Assembly (NCBI GenBank): GCA_036365455.1
Contig: JAWQUS010000022.1
Span: 4,712,001 to 4,776,000, forward strand
From: Macrosoma leucophasiata
Taxonomy: Eukaryota > Arthropoda > Insecta > Lepidoptera > Hedylidae
Reading direction: 5' to 3'
DNA length: 64,000 bases
Shown: piece by piece, positions 30,166-44,600 of the stretch
Layout of the letters: each line of letters begins with the position of its first letter
Numbering within the stretch: the stretch's first letter is position 1
Notes under the pieces: model-generated
The model's database searches: none
The model's input: only the letters and a program-made list of their open reading frames with translations
What the model was told of the DNA's origin: nothing
Translations under genes and position numbers: made by a program

Positions 30166-33100
30166 CTGAAAATTCAAAAGAAAAAATCGTACTTACATCA
30201 ATGAGGTCATTTTAATAGAGTAGAAACCGAGAACAAACAGCCGGTTCGGTTTTTAAATTGATTTAACAGATATTTAGTATGACGTTTTTTGTTTCGATGG
30301 ATATGTGGCAAACAAGCATACAGTTCACATTGATGTTAAGTGATGACTGCAGCTTATAGACAACTACACAAAGACTAAGGTCAAAATGAAGATGCGTTAC
30401 CACTCCTGAGGCCTAAGGTGGTATGTCTCTGTGCCGGATGCTGAATGCTTGTTTGCCACTTCAATAACATAAAAAAAATGGTGATAGAATCAAAATACTC
30501 GAAGTACAAAAGCTGAGACCACTGGATTATCAATAGTACCATTTGATACCAGACAGATTAGAATCTAATCTGTCTGGTATCAAATGGTAATGTTCAGCAC
30601 TATTGTGTTCCAGTTAGTTGGTAGTTTATGGACCTATAAGAAAGCTTCTCTGTGCAGAAAACGAAGGCAAAATCAACACTAATGGTGAGATTCACAGACC
30701 GCACTACGACTTTACTCAGAGCAAAGTATGCTTAGAACTCATCTCGCGTATATTAAACTAAAATCGGGCAGACCGAGACCACGGAAGCTGAAAAGCGACC
30801 GAAACGTCGGGTTCGATTTTAAATAATCACTTTAGTTTAATATACGCGAGATAAATCCGAAAACTAGTTTTATTTCAATAAGTGTAGCTCGCGAATACCT
30901 AAGAACATAATAATGGTAACCCATTATACGTCCCACTGCTGGGCACGAATCTCTCCCCTTTATTGGGGGGAGGATTGGCGCTTACTCCACCACGCTGCTC
31001 CAATGCGGATTTTGTGGAGGTGGGTGGGTTAGTGGCCAACCCGCTGCCGGATGTTTTCCAACCGCCCATATAGCCTCCGACAAGGTTTAACGACTGCTAT
31101 CTATCGATAGCAACCGGGACCGACGGCTAACGTGCCCTCCGAAGCACGGAAACGCGCATCTAATTTGCCACTAGCGGTCACCCATCACACTACCCGACCG
31201 CGCCCGTAGTGCTTAGCCGAGTAGATCGCCTATGATCTACACTAGCCGCCGGGCCATGCGCGCTTCCAAGAACATACTACGCTTAGAACTGTCAAAACTC
31301 CTACTTCACTGACAGCTCTAAGCATACTTTGCTCAAAATTCAGTCGTAGTGCGGTCTGTGAATCTCATACTAAGACCTAAGATTGTGTGTAAATATCTAC
31401 AGACGGCAGTATTCACATCATGAGCTGCATGATTGCTAGTCTGCTTTATTGAATAAAGATTACTCACCAGCCAAAAGTATTCGGCCGATCAGCTCGTTCC
31501 TCCCAATATTGTCGAAGTCCATGACCTGGACGTCCAAGGAGCACTCCCTGATCTTCTCCCATGGCACGTTGAAAGAGAAGGAGTCATTGAAGACAGGGTT
31601 CAACGTGCATTTAAAGATGGCCGTCTTGCGTTTCTCTATGCGCTTGTCACCGAATTGGAGCCACACTTTTACGTAGGGATCTGGAATGATATTGGGGATT
31701 GTGTTAGCATATTTTAAGACCAATTTTCTTAAAATAATATTTTTGCAACACTTTATAAGGAGATGTTGCAAAAATGTATGGACCTCCGGCCATGTATTGT
31801 ACACAATATCATTAACAGGCAAAATCAATATAAAAACGTTTTTTACTGCATTTTTTCACTTATTTAGCTTTCTTTGCAGTTACAAAACATTATTTGCAGT
31901 CAGAATTGCAACTCAAAACCAACATCGCGAATATGGCGAGCGATGTCATTTTGACAAATTTCACTAATAATCTATACTAATCGATTTCCAATTTAAAGAA
32001 ATTCATCGGCACTTCTTTAAATTGATCGATTCGATACATTGTTTTTTGTTAATATGTGATGCACTAGTAAGATACAGATAGCATTAGTTTTGTTTTATCT
32101 ACATAGGCACTATCCCAAGCGTCGGCTGAATCGCCGCCATGTTAAACATGGTTGAAAATGATAAAATATATAATAATCACCAACATGGACTTCTCATTTC
32201 TATCCTGTACTAACTTAACACGCCAAGCCTTCATTATTGGCATAAAGAAAATGTTGTGAGTTTGGCTCTGGTTCGTACACTACCTTAAAAAATGGGTAAA
32301 TTAAAGAAGAATCCGAAAAAAATACAATTCATTTATTCAAGAAAATATATTTTAAAGTTACAACCACAACATTTAATTCAAACGATTATTTAGGAATGAA
32401 CAGTTACATTTTGCGATCAATTTAGGTGGGTTGAGGTGCGAGTGTCTAAGATCATGGGACGACCAACCGTCAGCGTTTTTATATTATTCGTATCGACACA
32501 TTTTTTAATTATTTCTCAACATACTTCCAGAAACAAAGAACATAAAATTTAACTTTTATTTTAATACCTGTCCGCAGAGGGTACGTTTTAGAAGGAGTGT
32601 TTCTTTTAACTGCCTCGGTAGCGTAGTGGTAGCAGGCCACTACTATTACGCTGGAGGTCCTGGGTTCGATTCCCGGGTCGGGGGATATTAGAGATAACGG
32701 TTTAAAATCCTTTATCTCTGCTTCTTTTGGGATTTTTCCATTTTCTGGAAGTTTCCCAGTACCCCGGAGTTTGGTAATGTGCCCGGAGATGGCAACAGGT
32801 TCGCCACCTGTTAGATGGGCCAAAAAACGTAACCGGCGAGTCGAGGGTGTTTGCATGTATGATTGAATGCATGCATTTACCTCTGCCTACCCCTTCGGGG
32901 ATTACAGGCGTGAAGTTACGTGTTTCTTGCAAAATTTAAAAGTAACTTGTTACGTCGACTTGAGAGCGACCTTTTACGACAATATTAAAAACAAATTGTG
33001 AAGAAGATTCATTAAAACTGATATCGTTTGCGAAACTCAAGTAAAGGGAAATGATCTTCAGTCCCAACTTTGTAAGATAAAGATTTTCATAACAAAAGAC

Positions 33101-36100
33101 TAATTCGCTTTATGTAAGAAGGAAAAATGTATTTTTCTGAATGAAAGAAAAATGATAAATGAATAGTAAATAGAAAAGAGACTGAACGGTTCAATTTCAC
33201 ATGTTCGTACCATTATAAGATAAAAAAAATAAATAATAAAACAATCACAACTCAACAACAACAACCTTTTTATAAGGGCTGGAGGCTTTTATTGAAAATA
33301 TGTTGCAAGATATTTATTTATTTAAACTTTCTGCACAAACAAAGTACATGACGCGGACTTAATGCTAGAAAGCATTCTCTACCAGTCAACCTAAGGGTTG
33401 TGTGGAAAACAAAGAATGGTAGTGCATTTGGAAAATCGTCAAGAATAGATAAAAAGCCATAATAGTCATTTTGAAAGTAATTTACAGAGCAATGGGAGTA
33501 ATATTATGGGGTTACAGGATAACACATACTTAATAATGATATAATTATTAAGTATGTGTTATCCTGTAACCCCATAATTAAATATATACCTACATCAAAA
33601 AAAAAAATTACTTATATATACAATACAAATAATATTATACACATATCAATATATATATATATATATACACATATATATGTCTGATTATGAAACCAACGTA
33701 AGAATGAAATATCAAATTCAAACCTTTATAGAAAATAACTCAAAGCATTTTGAGATAATAATCACGGAGCTTTCTTTTAAATGAGAATCTACTGGATGAT
33801 TTTTTTATGTCCACGGGTAGCGAATTCCAGAGCTACTATGATAGATATTGTGAGTATTATTACTGGTGGTAGAGTTCCAGTAAAGGGACTCGAGGGCGTA
33901 GGCACCACCGCATTCTTCTAATCTATCTGCGGCCAAATGGTAGTGTTCAGCACTATCGTCTTCTGGTTAGATGTTAATGTATGGCCCCGATAATAAATCA
34001 CAGAGACATAACAACTAAGGTCTCAGGGGTGGCAACGCATCTGCATTGAGACTTCTGATTTTTGTGTAGATGTCTACAGGCTGCTGTCATCACTTAATAT
34101 CCATGTGAACAGCATGCTTGTTTGCCATCTTCGATACATTAGAAAAATGTCGAAACAACAACTCGTCCAATCACGCATTAGTGAACGCCTTGTAAATAAC
34201 TATGAGCAACGATGTCATTAACAATCCGTGAAGCTTACTATTGTGATGCTTCTATATTTTAAATTGGCCGGTTCTTGAAAAAATATAAGAACTTGGAAAA
34301 ATTGTGTCTTTAGTGTCACACAACCGGAAGAGAGAGGAAGACAACCTTTTCAATTAATACAGACTTTTTTTTTATTAATATATATGACCATAGATACAAA
34401 GTCTTTCAGTCGTATACATATTGAATTTCACATTTCTTTAAATTAATGAATATCCTTAAGGAAGATGACGATGATTAAATGCTTCCATGAGGAATATGAT
34501 GAGATGATGGGATGGCTCCAGTAAAGCGATGGGGACTTTACTAGGAGTTTTTACGAAGATTTGGAGGCAATACGAAAAATCACTTTTCACTTCATAATAT
34601 CACTTTCTTACACTCGTGAACATTATCGAATGCTTTATGATAAAAATTCCACTATTTTTACACATAAAAACGCGACTATACACAAATTTCGAAAATAATA
34701 TCACGCAGCGACACAGCTCTTTTCCGCGTTCCCGCCAAAACCCATTAATACAGACCAAACAATAGTGTTGCCATTGTAGGGAACAGTCCAGAAGTTTTAC
34801 AAAGAGTTTTCACTTTTTTTTATCGTCGATTTTTTATAATTTTCGATTTAAAAACAAAGCATTTGGTTGTCTTTGATATTTTTTCATGATAACATCATAA
34901 GAAAACATGCGTCACAAGCCGAACGCTTAGGCTAATCGTGCCTCTCTATCACCTGATCTACGCCCTCGCTTGCGGATCAGGCGGAACGTGACACTTTTTT
35001 ACGCGTGCAGTGGGCCTACATCGATAGAAACGCTATCAAGTCAAAAATAAAATAAAGGTTTAGTCCCGATTCGAAGAGTTGTTTAATCAGCTCAGTATTT
35101 TCGCTCCCACAGTAAGTTTCACCATCTATATCTCTATCTTCTTTTATAACAAGACCAATCAGGTTTAGTTTCGACTAGTGTTTCTCAATCATTGTTCTGT
35201 CATGGCCCGGTAATTTTCACACTGCCCCTTTGTGACCCACTTATTTTTAAACCCAAGCCATTATTTTACCTTTGGGTAAAATAAAACATGACGGCGCTAC
35301 AAGCGCTGTCAGCAGTATGGAGGTTTTATATTGAGTGACGTTTGGGGATCACTCAGGCGGAGTGTCGTGTCGATGGTAGCGAGGCAACCAGCTTGTTTAC
35401 AGACTGTTGGAAACAAGGGGAGTCAGCGCACCACGTCCGCGACAAATCGCCATATATCAGATTAATCTAGACCAACAGTTATAATTAAAGTGTGGATTTA
35501 ATGTTAATTTAGTGTTAGACGGCTAATGGTTGAAGTATTCTAGTGGATAAATGTGATCAATGGAAAATTGATTACAACTTGTGAAAGCTACCAACTTGTT
35601 TATCTGATTTCCCACTCATACTTACGCCCACAGGTTAAATGTGGAGACAGGTAATTCTGATGAAGGCCCTCTTGCGTCTTTAAACACATTTATAAAGAAT
35701 AAAAATGTGTTAAGGGGAACCTCACTACATGTAACCCAAGGATATTTTTTTTATTTTTCGTTTTCTATATGGTGTGGGATATCGTTGGATAGGTCTTCCA
35801 AAAATGTCAGGGGTGTACTAATATAATTTTTCGATTTAGTTAACTATTTATAACTTATTAAGCTTTAAAGTGCCAATTTTCGTCAAGTGTCTTTCCCCCT
35901 CTACCAACCAAACGGTTGTAGTAATTCAAACGTTACGGCAATAGTAGATACATATAACGAAATTAAAATGAAAATTATCACACTTAAGTTGGCTTTATAA
36001 GTTTGCGAGTAATAGTCGACCAAATGTAATTTTTACCTACTCGAAAATTTTAAGCAACTCCATAGAAAAAAATTTTTTTTTTTCATAACATTATTCAAAC

Positions 36101-39100
36101 CTAACTACGGAACCCTACACTGCGCGTGGTCCGACACGCACTTGACCGGTTTTTACACGGGATCCCAAGGCATCAGATGATCGTTAGCCGCCCCGAGTTC
36201 CTTCGATATAATTGGAGTTTTCCGGCCACATGATTTACGACAGACAACTTCAAGTTGAGTTATGGCCATGATTTTTTATGTCTACCCGCAGATAGCATCA
36301 TTTAAGGAGTTTTTCGTCTTAAATAAGGATTACTTTGGTATTTTTGTCGCTAAAATATCAGTATTTTGTGTTTTGACTGAAAAGTGCGACCCATGAGTAA
36401 CTGACGAATCATATTGTTAACATATATTTTTTTTTATTCTCCGTTTAAAGAGCTTGGTCAAAGACCATGACGCTCTATACGTTCGCATGAATTTAACATT
36501 CTTCATTAAAATAATGTAATTAAGCAACATTAGCTCATTGACAATTGATATAGTTGCAACAGTATTCTGGCGTCATCCGTAGTAGGATCTGCCAGGACAC
36601 TGTTGCTATGTCCTATTTCTAATGAAGCCCTGCGATGAGCCTCACCCCGAACACATTCAACCAAAATATGGTATACGTCTTCCACTTTACCACATATACT
36701 ACAATTAGGGGTATCAGATTCATTAATTAAGAATTTAAACTTATTAAATGTTCTTACTTTACCAACTTTTGGGTAAAAATAAAACAAGCGTGAATTAAAG
36801 TTTGTAAACATCATGCGATAGCATTCAGGCATGTTTCAATTTTAGTTTTTGTGTAGTTATTAAAGATTCAGTTTTGAGTTGCATCCATCGACCATATGGG
36901 GAGGTTTAGTCGATCCTTACATCCGAAAAGCAAGGTAGAAGAGAGAAAAGAAAATCCCTAGTAGTCCTTTAAATTTTCGGGACTTTCGAATAGCATCTGT
37001 ACTAAGTTTCTTTCTCGCTTTAAAGATATTCTTAATGTTTATAATTTGCTATAACAAGAGCCTTTTCGAACTATAATATCATTCCAAAATGGGCGTCACT
37101 AGATTTGCAACTAAAAATAATTTTTCTTCTTGCCTTATACCTACTGCATTTTTTTTCCTGCCCTATATAAACTTATTTACACGACTAATTAATCATTGTC
37201 TCCTACAAAAGCTTGGGCTATATTTTTTATACGGAACCCCAAGGCATCAGATGATCGTTAGCCGTGCCGAGTTCCTTCGATATAATTGGAGTTTTCCGGC
37301 CACGTGATTTACGACAGACAACTTCAAGTTGAGTTATGCCCTGATTTTTTTATGTCTACCCTCAAATTGCATTATTCAAAGAGTTTTCGTCCTAATGATT
37401 CGGATTTTCGTAAGAAACTTATTAAATTGTTGTCCCAACGTTAATTCGTAGGTAGTCGTTTTTACTGGCGGTAGAAAAGAGAGTTGCAGTGTTTGAACTC
37501 AAGGACGCAGGCACCAGTGCAAAACCTACTTTATTTGACCTCAGATATGTATTTTTTGATGATATAGTTAATATTATGAGTCCGTCATTTCTGTCACAAA
37601 GGCAAAGGGATTTAGGGCTCAAAAGTCAGAAATGCATTTGAATTAGAATGTTTGTTGTTGCGTAGACGTTTATAGGTTGTAGTATTCATTTAAAATTTTA
37701 AGGGGATACACACAACAAAATGTGGGCTTTAAGCTTGTATGCTACTTTAAGTAACTATTTCTTGAAAAATATTCAGTTTAGTTTAGTTTATTAAATAAAA
37801 TTAAATATTGAGTAATTAATGAGATGGGTGTTTTAAGTTGACAGTTTTTGACCAATGAGTTTTGCCAGTGATGACATACTGGCAAAACTCAATTGACCAA
37901 AGATCTAGTGAAAGTTGCGGGTAATCACTTGATGGTCGTGACAATTTTTGTAAATGCTTTGTCCAGCTGTGGACGTCATTCGGCTCAAAATGGTGATGTT
38001 TGAGGAACATTCACTTCGCATTATACCGAGCGTATTTGTATTAAATGTGTATAAATAAATGGAATAAAAGCACTTTCTAATAGGATATTGAATTCAGCCG
38101 TGAATTAAGTAGTATTGCATTCCGAAAATACAAAAAATGTACGGAATCATAAAACAAGAGATAATCTTTTCAAAGATCCCAGCTTAGAATCCGTTCCAAT
38201 TTTTCATTGTCAAAATATTCTCGTATCGACTCTGTATTGGAAATACTGCAGTTATCTGGGATTCTTAATACTGCAGATATTCTGGGATTTCTGGGTTTCA
38301 TTGATGTTTTTGTTAGATAGCTACTAGGTATAAAGTGAACAAACTTTTATAATGTATATCGGAGTGGAACCTAAATGTGACAACTAGCGCCATCTAGTTT
38401 ATCGGAGACGTAACCTAATTATGACTAGGGTAGATTGTTCAATAGAGAATTCTAGGTGGCGCCACTGTCGGCGTAGGTTCTTGAAATTGTTATCTTAGAG
38501 GGGATAGTTACCAGCCGATATCGGGTTTATAAAGGCTAGAAAATAGTTCATGACGGTCAGTCATAGAGTAACAGTCGGTCAGTCACAGTCACACAGTTGA
38601 ATCGAATTATTGTAAGGCAGTTATGCTGCCAGTTAGAAAAGTGAACGTCAGTGATATTAAAGTGATATAAAGCGGGTAGTCCTGAACTTGTGATAGTAGT
38701 AGTATCGTATCCTGATAAATACGGTTGCCTGGTCCGAAGGGTTTCAGAAGCCCGTTCTTCCCTGCCGGAAGTAATCGAATGGGCGGATCTTTGGCAATAT
38801 ACGACTTTATTCTGCCAACCTGTGCTTTATTTCATCATCCGCTCGAGTACCCACCCACAGATGCCCACAAACACGAGTAACATATCGGCTTATGGAAAGA
38901 CACGCCCACAACACTACCCACATGTCCTGACTGGAGAGCCCTCATGCCGATATGTATATAATTTTTGAAACTTTAAGGAATTTCAAATAATCATTTTAGT
39001 TTAATATAAGCGAGATAAATCCGAAAACTAGTTTTATTTCAATTTAAGGACCTTTTTTATGTGTTGAAAGTGGCATACAAACAAATAATTTGCATTGATA

Positions 39101-41628
39101 TTATGTGACTAACCCTAATGATTTACAATAAGAAGCTTATTCAATACTAATATAAATGATTCGTAGCTATAAGTTATTACTTCATTTGAAAACATTTCAC
39201 TCTCTGAATGTTCGTATAACATTTTTTTTATGTTATGAAAGTGGCAAACAAGCATGTAGCTCACATTGATGTTAAGTGATGATAGCAGCTTATAGACACC
39301 CACAGGTAAACCAGAGGTCAAAATGCAGATGCGTTACCACTCCTCAAGCTTAAGGTGTTATGCCTCTGTGCCGGGAATTACAGGGCCGTACATTACCACC
39401 TGACCGGAATGTACCGAAATGTACGGCCCTGTAATTTCCGGCACAGAGGCATAACACCTTAGGCCTCAGGGGTGGTAACGCATCTGCATTTGGCCTTGGT
39501 CTTCATGTGGGTGTCTATAGGCTGCAGTCATCACTTAACATCAATGTGAACTGCATGCTTATTTGCCACTTCCATTACATAAAAAAAAAAAAAAACACGA
39601 TAGTGCTGAACAGTATCATTTAGCGGCAAGTATATTAGGTAATGCGGTGGTGCCTACGCCCGCGAGCTCCGTCACTGGAGCTCTACCAGTAAAAAAGGGG
39701 AACTTTACCATTAAAACGCGACAAGGGATTGTTAGCCAAAGAGCTGACATTTCATATTTTGGTAATAGCGGAACGCTATTTTGTAGCAAGAAGAAGAAAA
39801 GCAAGAAGAAGAAGAGAAGAAAAGCATTTTACATAAAAATAGCACGGTTCTTATACTGTAGAAATTATATTTGCGGAGTTTCTCGCATAATATTCTTGTT
39901 CTTTCCGTGTCACGGTAAGAGACCAAACGTCAGGTTAGACAGTAACTTGGGAGTATTTTATACGCGAGAGAATACACAAATAGGTTTTTACTGGTGGTAG
40001 AGCTCCAGTGACGGAGCTCGCGGGCGTAGGCACCACCGCATTACCTGATTTACTTGCCGCTAAATGGTAGTGTTCAGCACTATCGTGTTCCGGTCAGGTG
40101 GTAATGTACGGCCCTGTAATTTCCGGCACAGAGGCATAACACCTTAGGCCTCAGGAGTGGTAACGCATTTGCATTTTGACCTTGGTCTTTGTGTGGGTGT
40201 CTATAGGCTGCAGTCATCACTTTATATCAATGTGAACTGCATGCTTGTTTGCCACTTCAATTACATAAAAAAAAAAAAAAGGTATAGTTTCTACAATAAA
40301 AGAATCATCATCATTTTGTGTAGATGTATATATGCTCAATTTTTCTATTTTGAACTATATGTAATAAAATTAATGAATAGGTTAGTATAAAATAAGCAGA
40401 AACCAATATAAAGTTGTTTTAATGACTCGAGAATCGCATTGTTCTAGATTTTTTATTTTGCTCAAATTATCCAACTGAGCTACCGAAGTCCTGCCTGATT
40501 TGTCAAATCTTTCCTTCACATCTATTGCATTGCCTTATGGTGGCAGCAGCGCCATCTATTGCCGCACTGTGCTAGTTAGGCAACCGATATAATAGACTTT
40601 GCAGTTTATTGAATATCGTACAGAAGTCGCTTTTACCCTTAATAATTGTTTATTATATTATTCCGCATTAACACATGCTTGTGAAATATATTTATTTTAA
40701 AGAAAAATGGAAAGAAAAATTTGACTTCAGGCGAGACTTGATCTCGCGGCCGCTGGGAATCTAGTCCAGTCGCTCTTCCAACTGAGCTACCGAAATCTAT
40801 GTGGGGGTCCTGGGTTCGATTCCCGGGTAGGGGACTGTCAGAGATAACGGTTTAAAATTCTTTATCTCTGGTTCTATTGGGATTTTTCCATTTTCTGGAA
40901 GTTTCCCAGTAGCTCGGAGTTTGGTAATGTGCCCGGAGATGGCAACAGGTTCGCCACCTGTTACATGGGCCAAAACGTAACCGGCGAGTCGTGGGTGTTT
41001 GCATCTATACTTGAATGCATGCATTTACCTCTGCCTACCCCTTCGGGGATTACAGGCGTGAAGTTACGTTTTTTTTATTTACAAGAACCTAGAGGAAAAA
41101 ATATTTCGAAGGGCTTTTAATCTCACCTGATTTGCCATTAATATCCTTGGCTTTCAGGTTCCTCGCCTTCAGAAGGGTCAAGGTCAGCACACTGTTGCTG
41201 GGGTGGTAACATAAGGATGTGAGCAGTTCCCCACACTTGTCCTTCGCTGGCGGCTTCAGCGCCTTCCAGAATGATGGCTTCTCACTCAAGTCCACCTGGA
41301 ATTATCAGATTTATACATAGAAATATATGTCAACATAAGCAAGCAGCAACAGCTCACATAGATGGTTAGAGACTCTTAGGGTGAGATTCTCAGACCGCAC
41401 TACGACTTTACTTTGAGCAAAGTACGCCTTTGAACTGTCAAAACCCATACTAAACTGACAGTTCTAAGCATACTTTGCTCAAAGTAAAGTCGTAGTGCGG
41501 TCTGTGAATCTCACCATTAGATAGAAAACAGTGGTCAAAATACTGATGCGGTGTTACCCCTGGGCTTAAGTTGTTGTGCCTCTATGCAGGTCATTATAAT
41601 AATGGCAACCCTTGATACGTCCGTCATG

Positions 41629-41683
<55 letters not shown>

Positions 41684-44600
41684 TCATTTTTTTTTTTTTT
41701 TTGTTTTGGCATCGCTATTACGCATATTGCCAGTGTCAAGTAAAACGATATTTCGTATTTATTTAAGCAGCGTAAAAGTTAGTATAATATAGTCATCAAG
41801 TGTAATATGTAAGTATTAAGTATATAAGTTATCAAGTATAATATGTCAGTCAAGTGAGTTACAATCAAGTTATTCGAGTAAAGCGATGGCTACTTTACCA
41901 GAACATTTACAATGAAGTTTTGGAGGCAACCTGAAAGGTCGTGTTTGCGCCCTGTTATTCTATTTCACTATATACGGGCACTGTAATAAACTTATATCAA
42001 ACAAAATACCACCAATTTTATTCAATATAACTTAAAAATACATCAAGAAAATGAAATAAAATAAGAGCACCATACGCCTCTTTCAAGGTTCCCGCCAAAA
42101 CTCCCAAATCATTCATTTGTTAGTAAGGTATATGGCAGATATTATGATAGAATATTTTATGCGCTTACTGTGCCACTTAAATGGTTGTACAAATATTAAT
42201 ACATAATTATTAAACAAATTTAATTAAACTTTAGATAACAATCAGGTTTTGCAATCCATAAATTATATTTAAAAAAATATTCTTTTTTTTTTACCAAACC
42301 TGCAATTTTACAATAAATTAAATAAAAAAAAAGCATCAAGTACGAATTACAATAAAATTATAAATTCAATTTAAATTTAGTCAATTTTGTCGGTCAGAAA
42401 ATCATTTATACTATAATACCTAACATTTGTCAATTAAAAGTAAATGAAGCCGTCTCTCGAATAAGTTTATATCGTATGAGTTTGGGCAATTTATTAAATA
42501 TAGTGGGAGCTTTGCCAGCAATGCTTTGTCTACATAAGTGTGTTTGACAACCTACTGTATTTAATTTGTCACATCTTCGGGCACTTGTGCTACATTGAGA
42601 AAAATCAGGATTATTTTTAATAAACATACAACATTCAAGTATGTAGAGGGATGGCAGAGTTAATATTTTATATTTCTTAAAGAATGGCTTACACGAATCT
42701 CTTTGTTTAAGAACACAGCTCTTAGACACTTTTTTGAGTCCTTATCAGTAGAGTTTCCCCAGAATATAATACCGTATCTAAGGACTGACGAAAACACATC
42801 CATGATACGCAGTAAGTAAGGTATTTTGGTTTACTGTTCTACCTAGCATTCGGATAGCATAAGACATACTACTCAGCTTTTTGCAAATACGATCAATTTG
42901 TGTTTTCCATTTCATATTATGCTCCAAATATAGTCCAAAAAATTTTGTGGTTTATGTTTCATCCAATTTATATTCCTGAATAATTTACGTCAATCTTACT
43001 TTTGTCACATTTCTGTTGTCTAAAATTCATCATGAGTCTCTCCCCTTCTTGGGAGGAGGACTAGAGCTTACTCTACCATGCTGTTCCAATGCGGGTTGAT
43101 GGAGGTAGGGGTTAGTGCAACCTTTTAAACCCTGGACTTCCAAAAATCATTCAAAATCATAATTAACCAAATCGGTCAAGCCATTCTCGAGTTTTAGCGA
43201 GACTAACGAACAGCAATTGATTTTTATAGATAGATAAGCATGCGTAAAAATTAGGTTTGCAGCATATTTCGATGAACGTAATAATTTTGCAGCGGGCTCC
43301 TAACTTAAAACAAAATTCGCGGGCAAAGAAACCTGCAAGCCAGTGTTTCACCCCAGTTTTAAATCATCAATAGGCTCAGTTTCAATAGGCGTTGGCGTTA
43401 ATCTACCTTGTTTCGAGTTTGATAATTTGAAACAATTAACAAAGTTTCATTTTAATTATAAAGCAAATGTTGAAGAACTCGTTTCGGATTTGTCTAAGAG
43501 TTATTTAAATATTTACAGCTATACAAGTTTCGAAGGTGGAATTTAACTACAGAAAAGTTTGTTTCAAACGTTGAAAATTTGGTGGAACTATTTTTTGAGT
43601 GTAATTTCAGGAATCATAAAAAATATGCACGACATTTGAATGACATCTTCGCGGCATACCAGGGGTGCGACCGCCTATCGACATTGCTATTGTCGGAGTC
43701 GTTGCTGTCAAATGTTCATGTCGATATGTAGCTCCTTTGAAAGCGGTAGTGATAATCTAATTGTTTTTCTTGTTTTCGTAGGTAAGAAACAAGCGATAAT
43801 GGTACATTATTTTGATTATTGTTATTTAGTTAAAGTAAAAATCGACGTGAAAATTTGACAGCAATGACAACGACAATAGCAATATCGATTAGGCGGCCGC
43901 CCCCTGTTCTTAAAAATTAAGTTATAATATTAAGTAAAATGCACTCACAGCTCCCTATTTTATTTCATACTAGTGGCCTGATTTCACATATTTATGTACT
44001 TAAATGATCGGATCTTTTAAACCTCGAATAAAAGTTTATCCTAAGTTTTACTAAATGGAGCTCAAAGCATTTTACAGTTTCATGTACCCTGCTGAACATT
44101 TCAACATTTTAAGATTAGATACATCACTCGTGTTAGGGTGTGTGACTGATCGAATCAAAGGCATTCTATCAAATGCGATCGTCAGGTCTAGTTCAGAACC
44201 TTACTTAGCTGGAGAGCCCTCTTTTTTATGGGCTCATATAGGCGGCACGTCTCCAGACGGCACTAGTCGACTTTATCGGGTAATCGGCGAGCGCAGAGGG
44301 TGCTCCAGCAAAGTTAGTCCAAATGCCTAAGTGAGGCCCCTGTAAGTCCAAACTCCGGCATAAAGCGTTACGGAGTGATACATAAGACATATGCGATTGA
44401 TGCGGGCGGTGCGACTTTCGCTCTATTCATCTGTTGGTGATAATCGGAACGCGTCGGCGCGATAGTCGGGTGTTTGTGATTGTTGTAAGAGTGAGTTCAT
44501 TGCGTCGATGGCCAAAGTGGTTTCGTTGACCGGGTCTTTTAGGACGTGGGAGAACGCTTAATTTTCGTCATGTGTACTTCATCTTCTCAAATATTCTTAC

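Larger units (their letters stand above)
30679..31373. mobile_element. Fold-back MITE family D, split by nested insertions
   Basis: The left arm 30683-30739 (TGGTGAGATTCACAGACCGC...) and right arm 31281-31368 (...GCGGTCTGTGAATCTCA) are inverted and match the uninterrupted copy at 41380-41516. Flanking ACTAA (30678-30682 and 31369-31373) is the likely TSD. GCTTAGAACT (30730-30739 and 31281-31290) brackets the inserted family C element. Confidence 0.8.

Noticed and set aside
30770..30815. Hammerhead ribozyme in family C (CTGA...GAAAC)
   Set aside because: The CTGA and CGAAAC words are close, but the CTGANGA core is not satisfied and the segment is better explained as a short GCTGAAAAGC hairpin.
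35641..35826. Possible exon after a CCCACAG acceptor
   Set aside because: No recognised domain, no matching partner exon, and poly-T follows; kept only as a note on the surrounding stretch.
38690..38968. 92-codon frame after the LTR-like segment
   Set aside because: No gag, protease or polymerase motif; not enough to call a retrotransposon gene.
39563..40000. 145-codon frame with a lysine run
   Set aside because: It starts inside one family A copy and ends at another; the Lys run comes from AAG/AGA repeats. No gene signature.
41629..41682. CRISPR-like or satellite array
   Set aside because: A simple tetranucleotide microsatellite; no spacers, and the sequence is eukaryotic.
43343..43546. 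67-codon frame near a family K fragment
   Set aside because: No domain, no clear splice sites, and it lies among mobile-element remnants.
44055..44330. 91-codon frame with [14 protein letters not shown]
   Set aside because: No family recognised and the flanks resemble diverged repeats (GATGCGGGCGGTGCG); coding support is insufficient.
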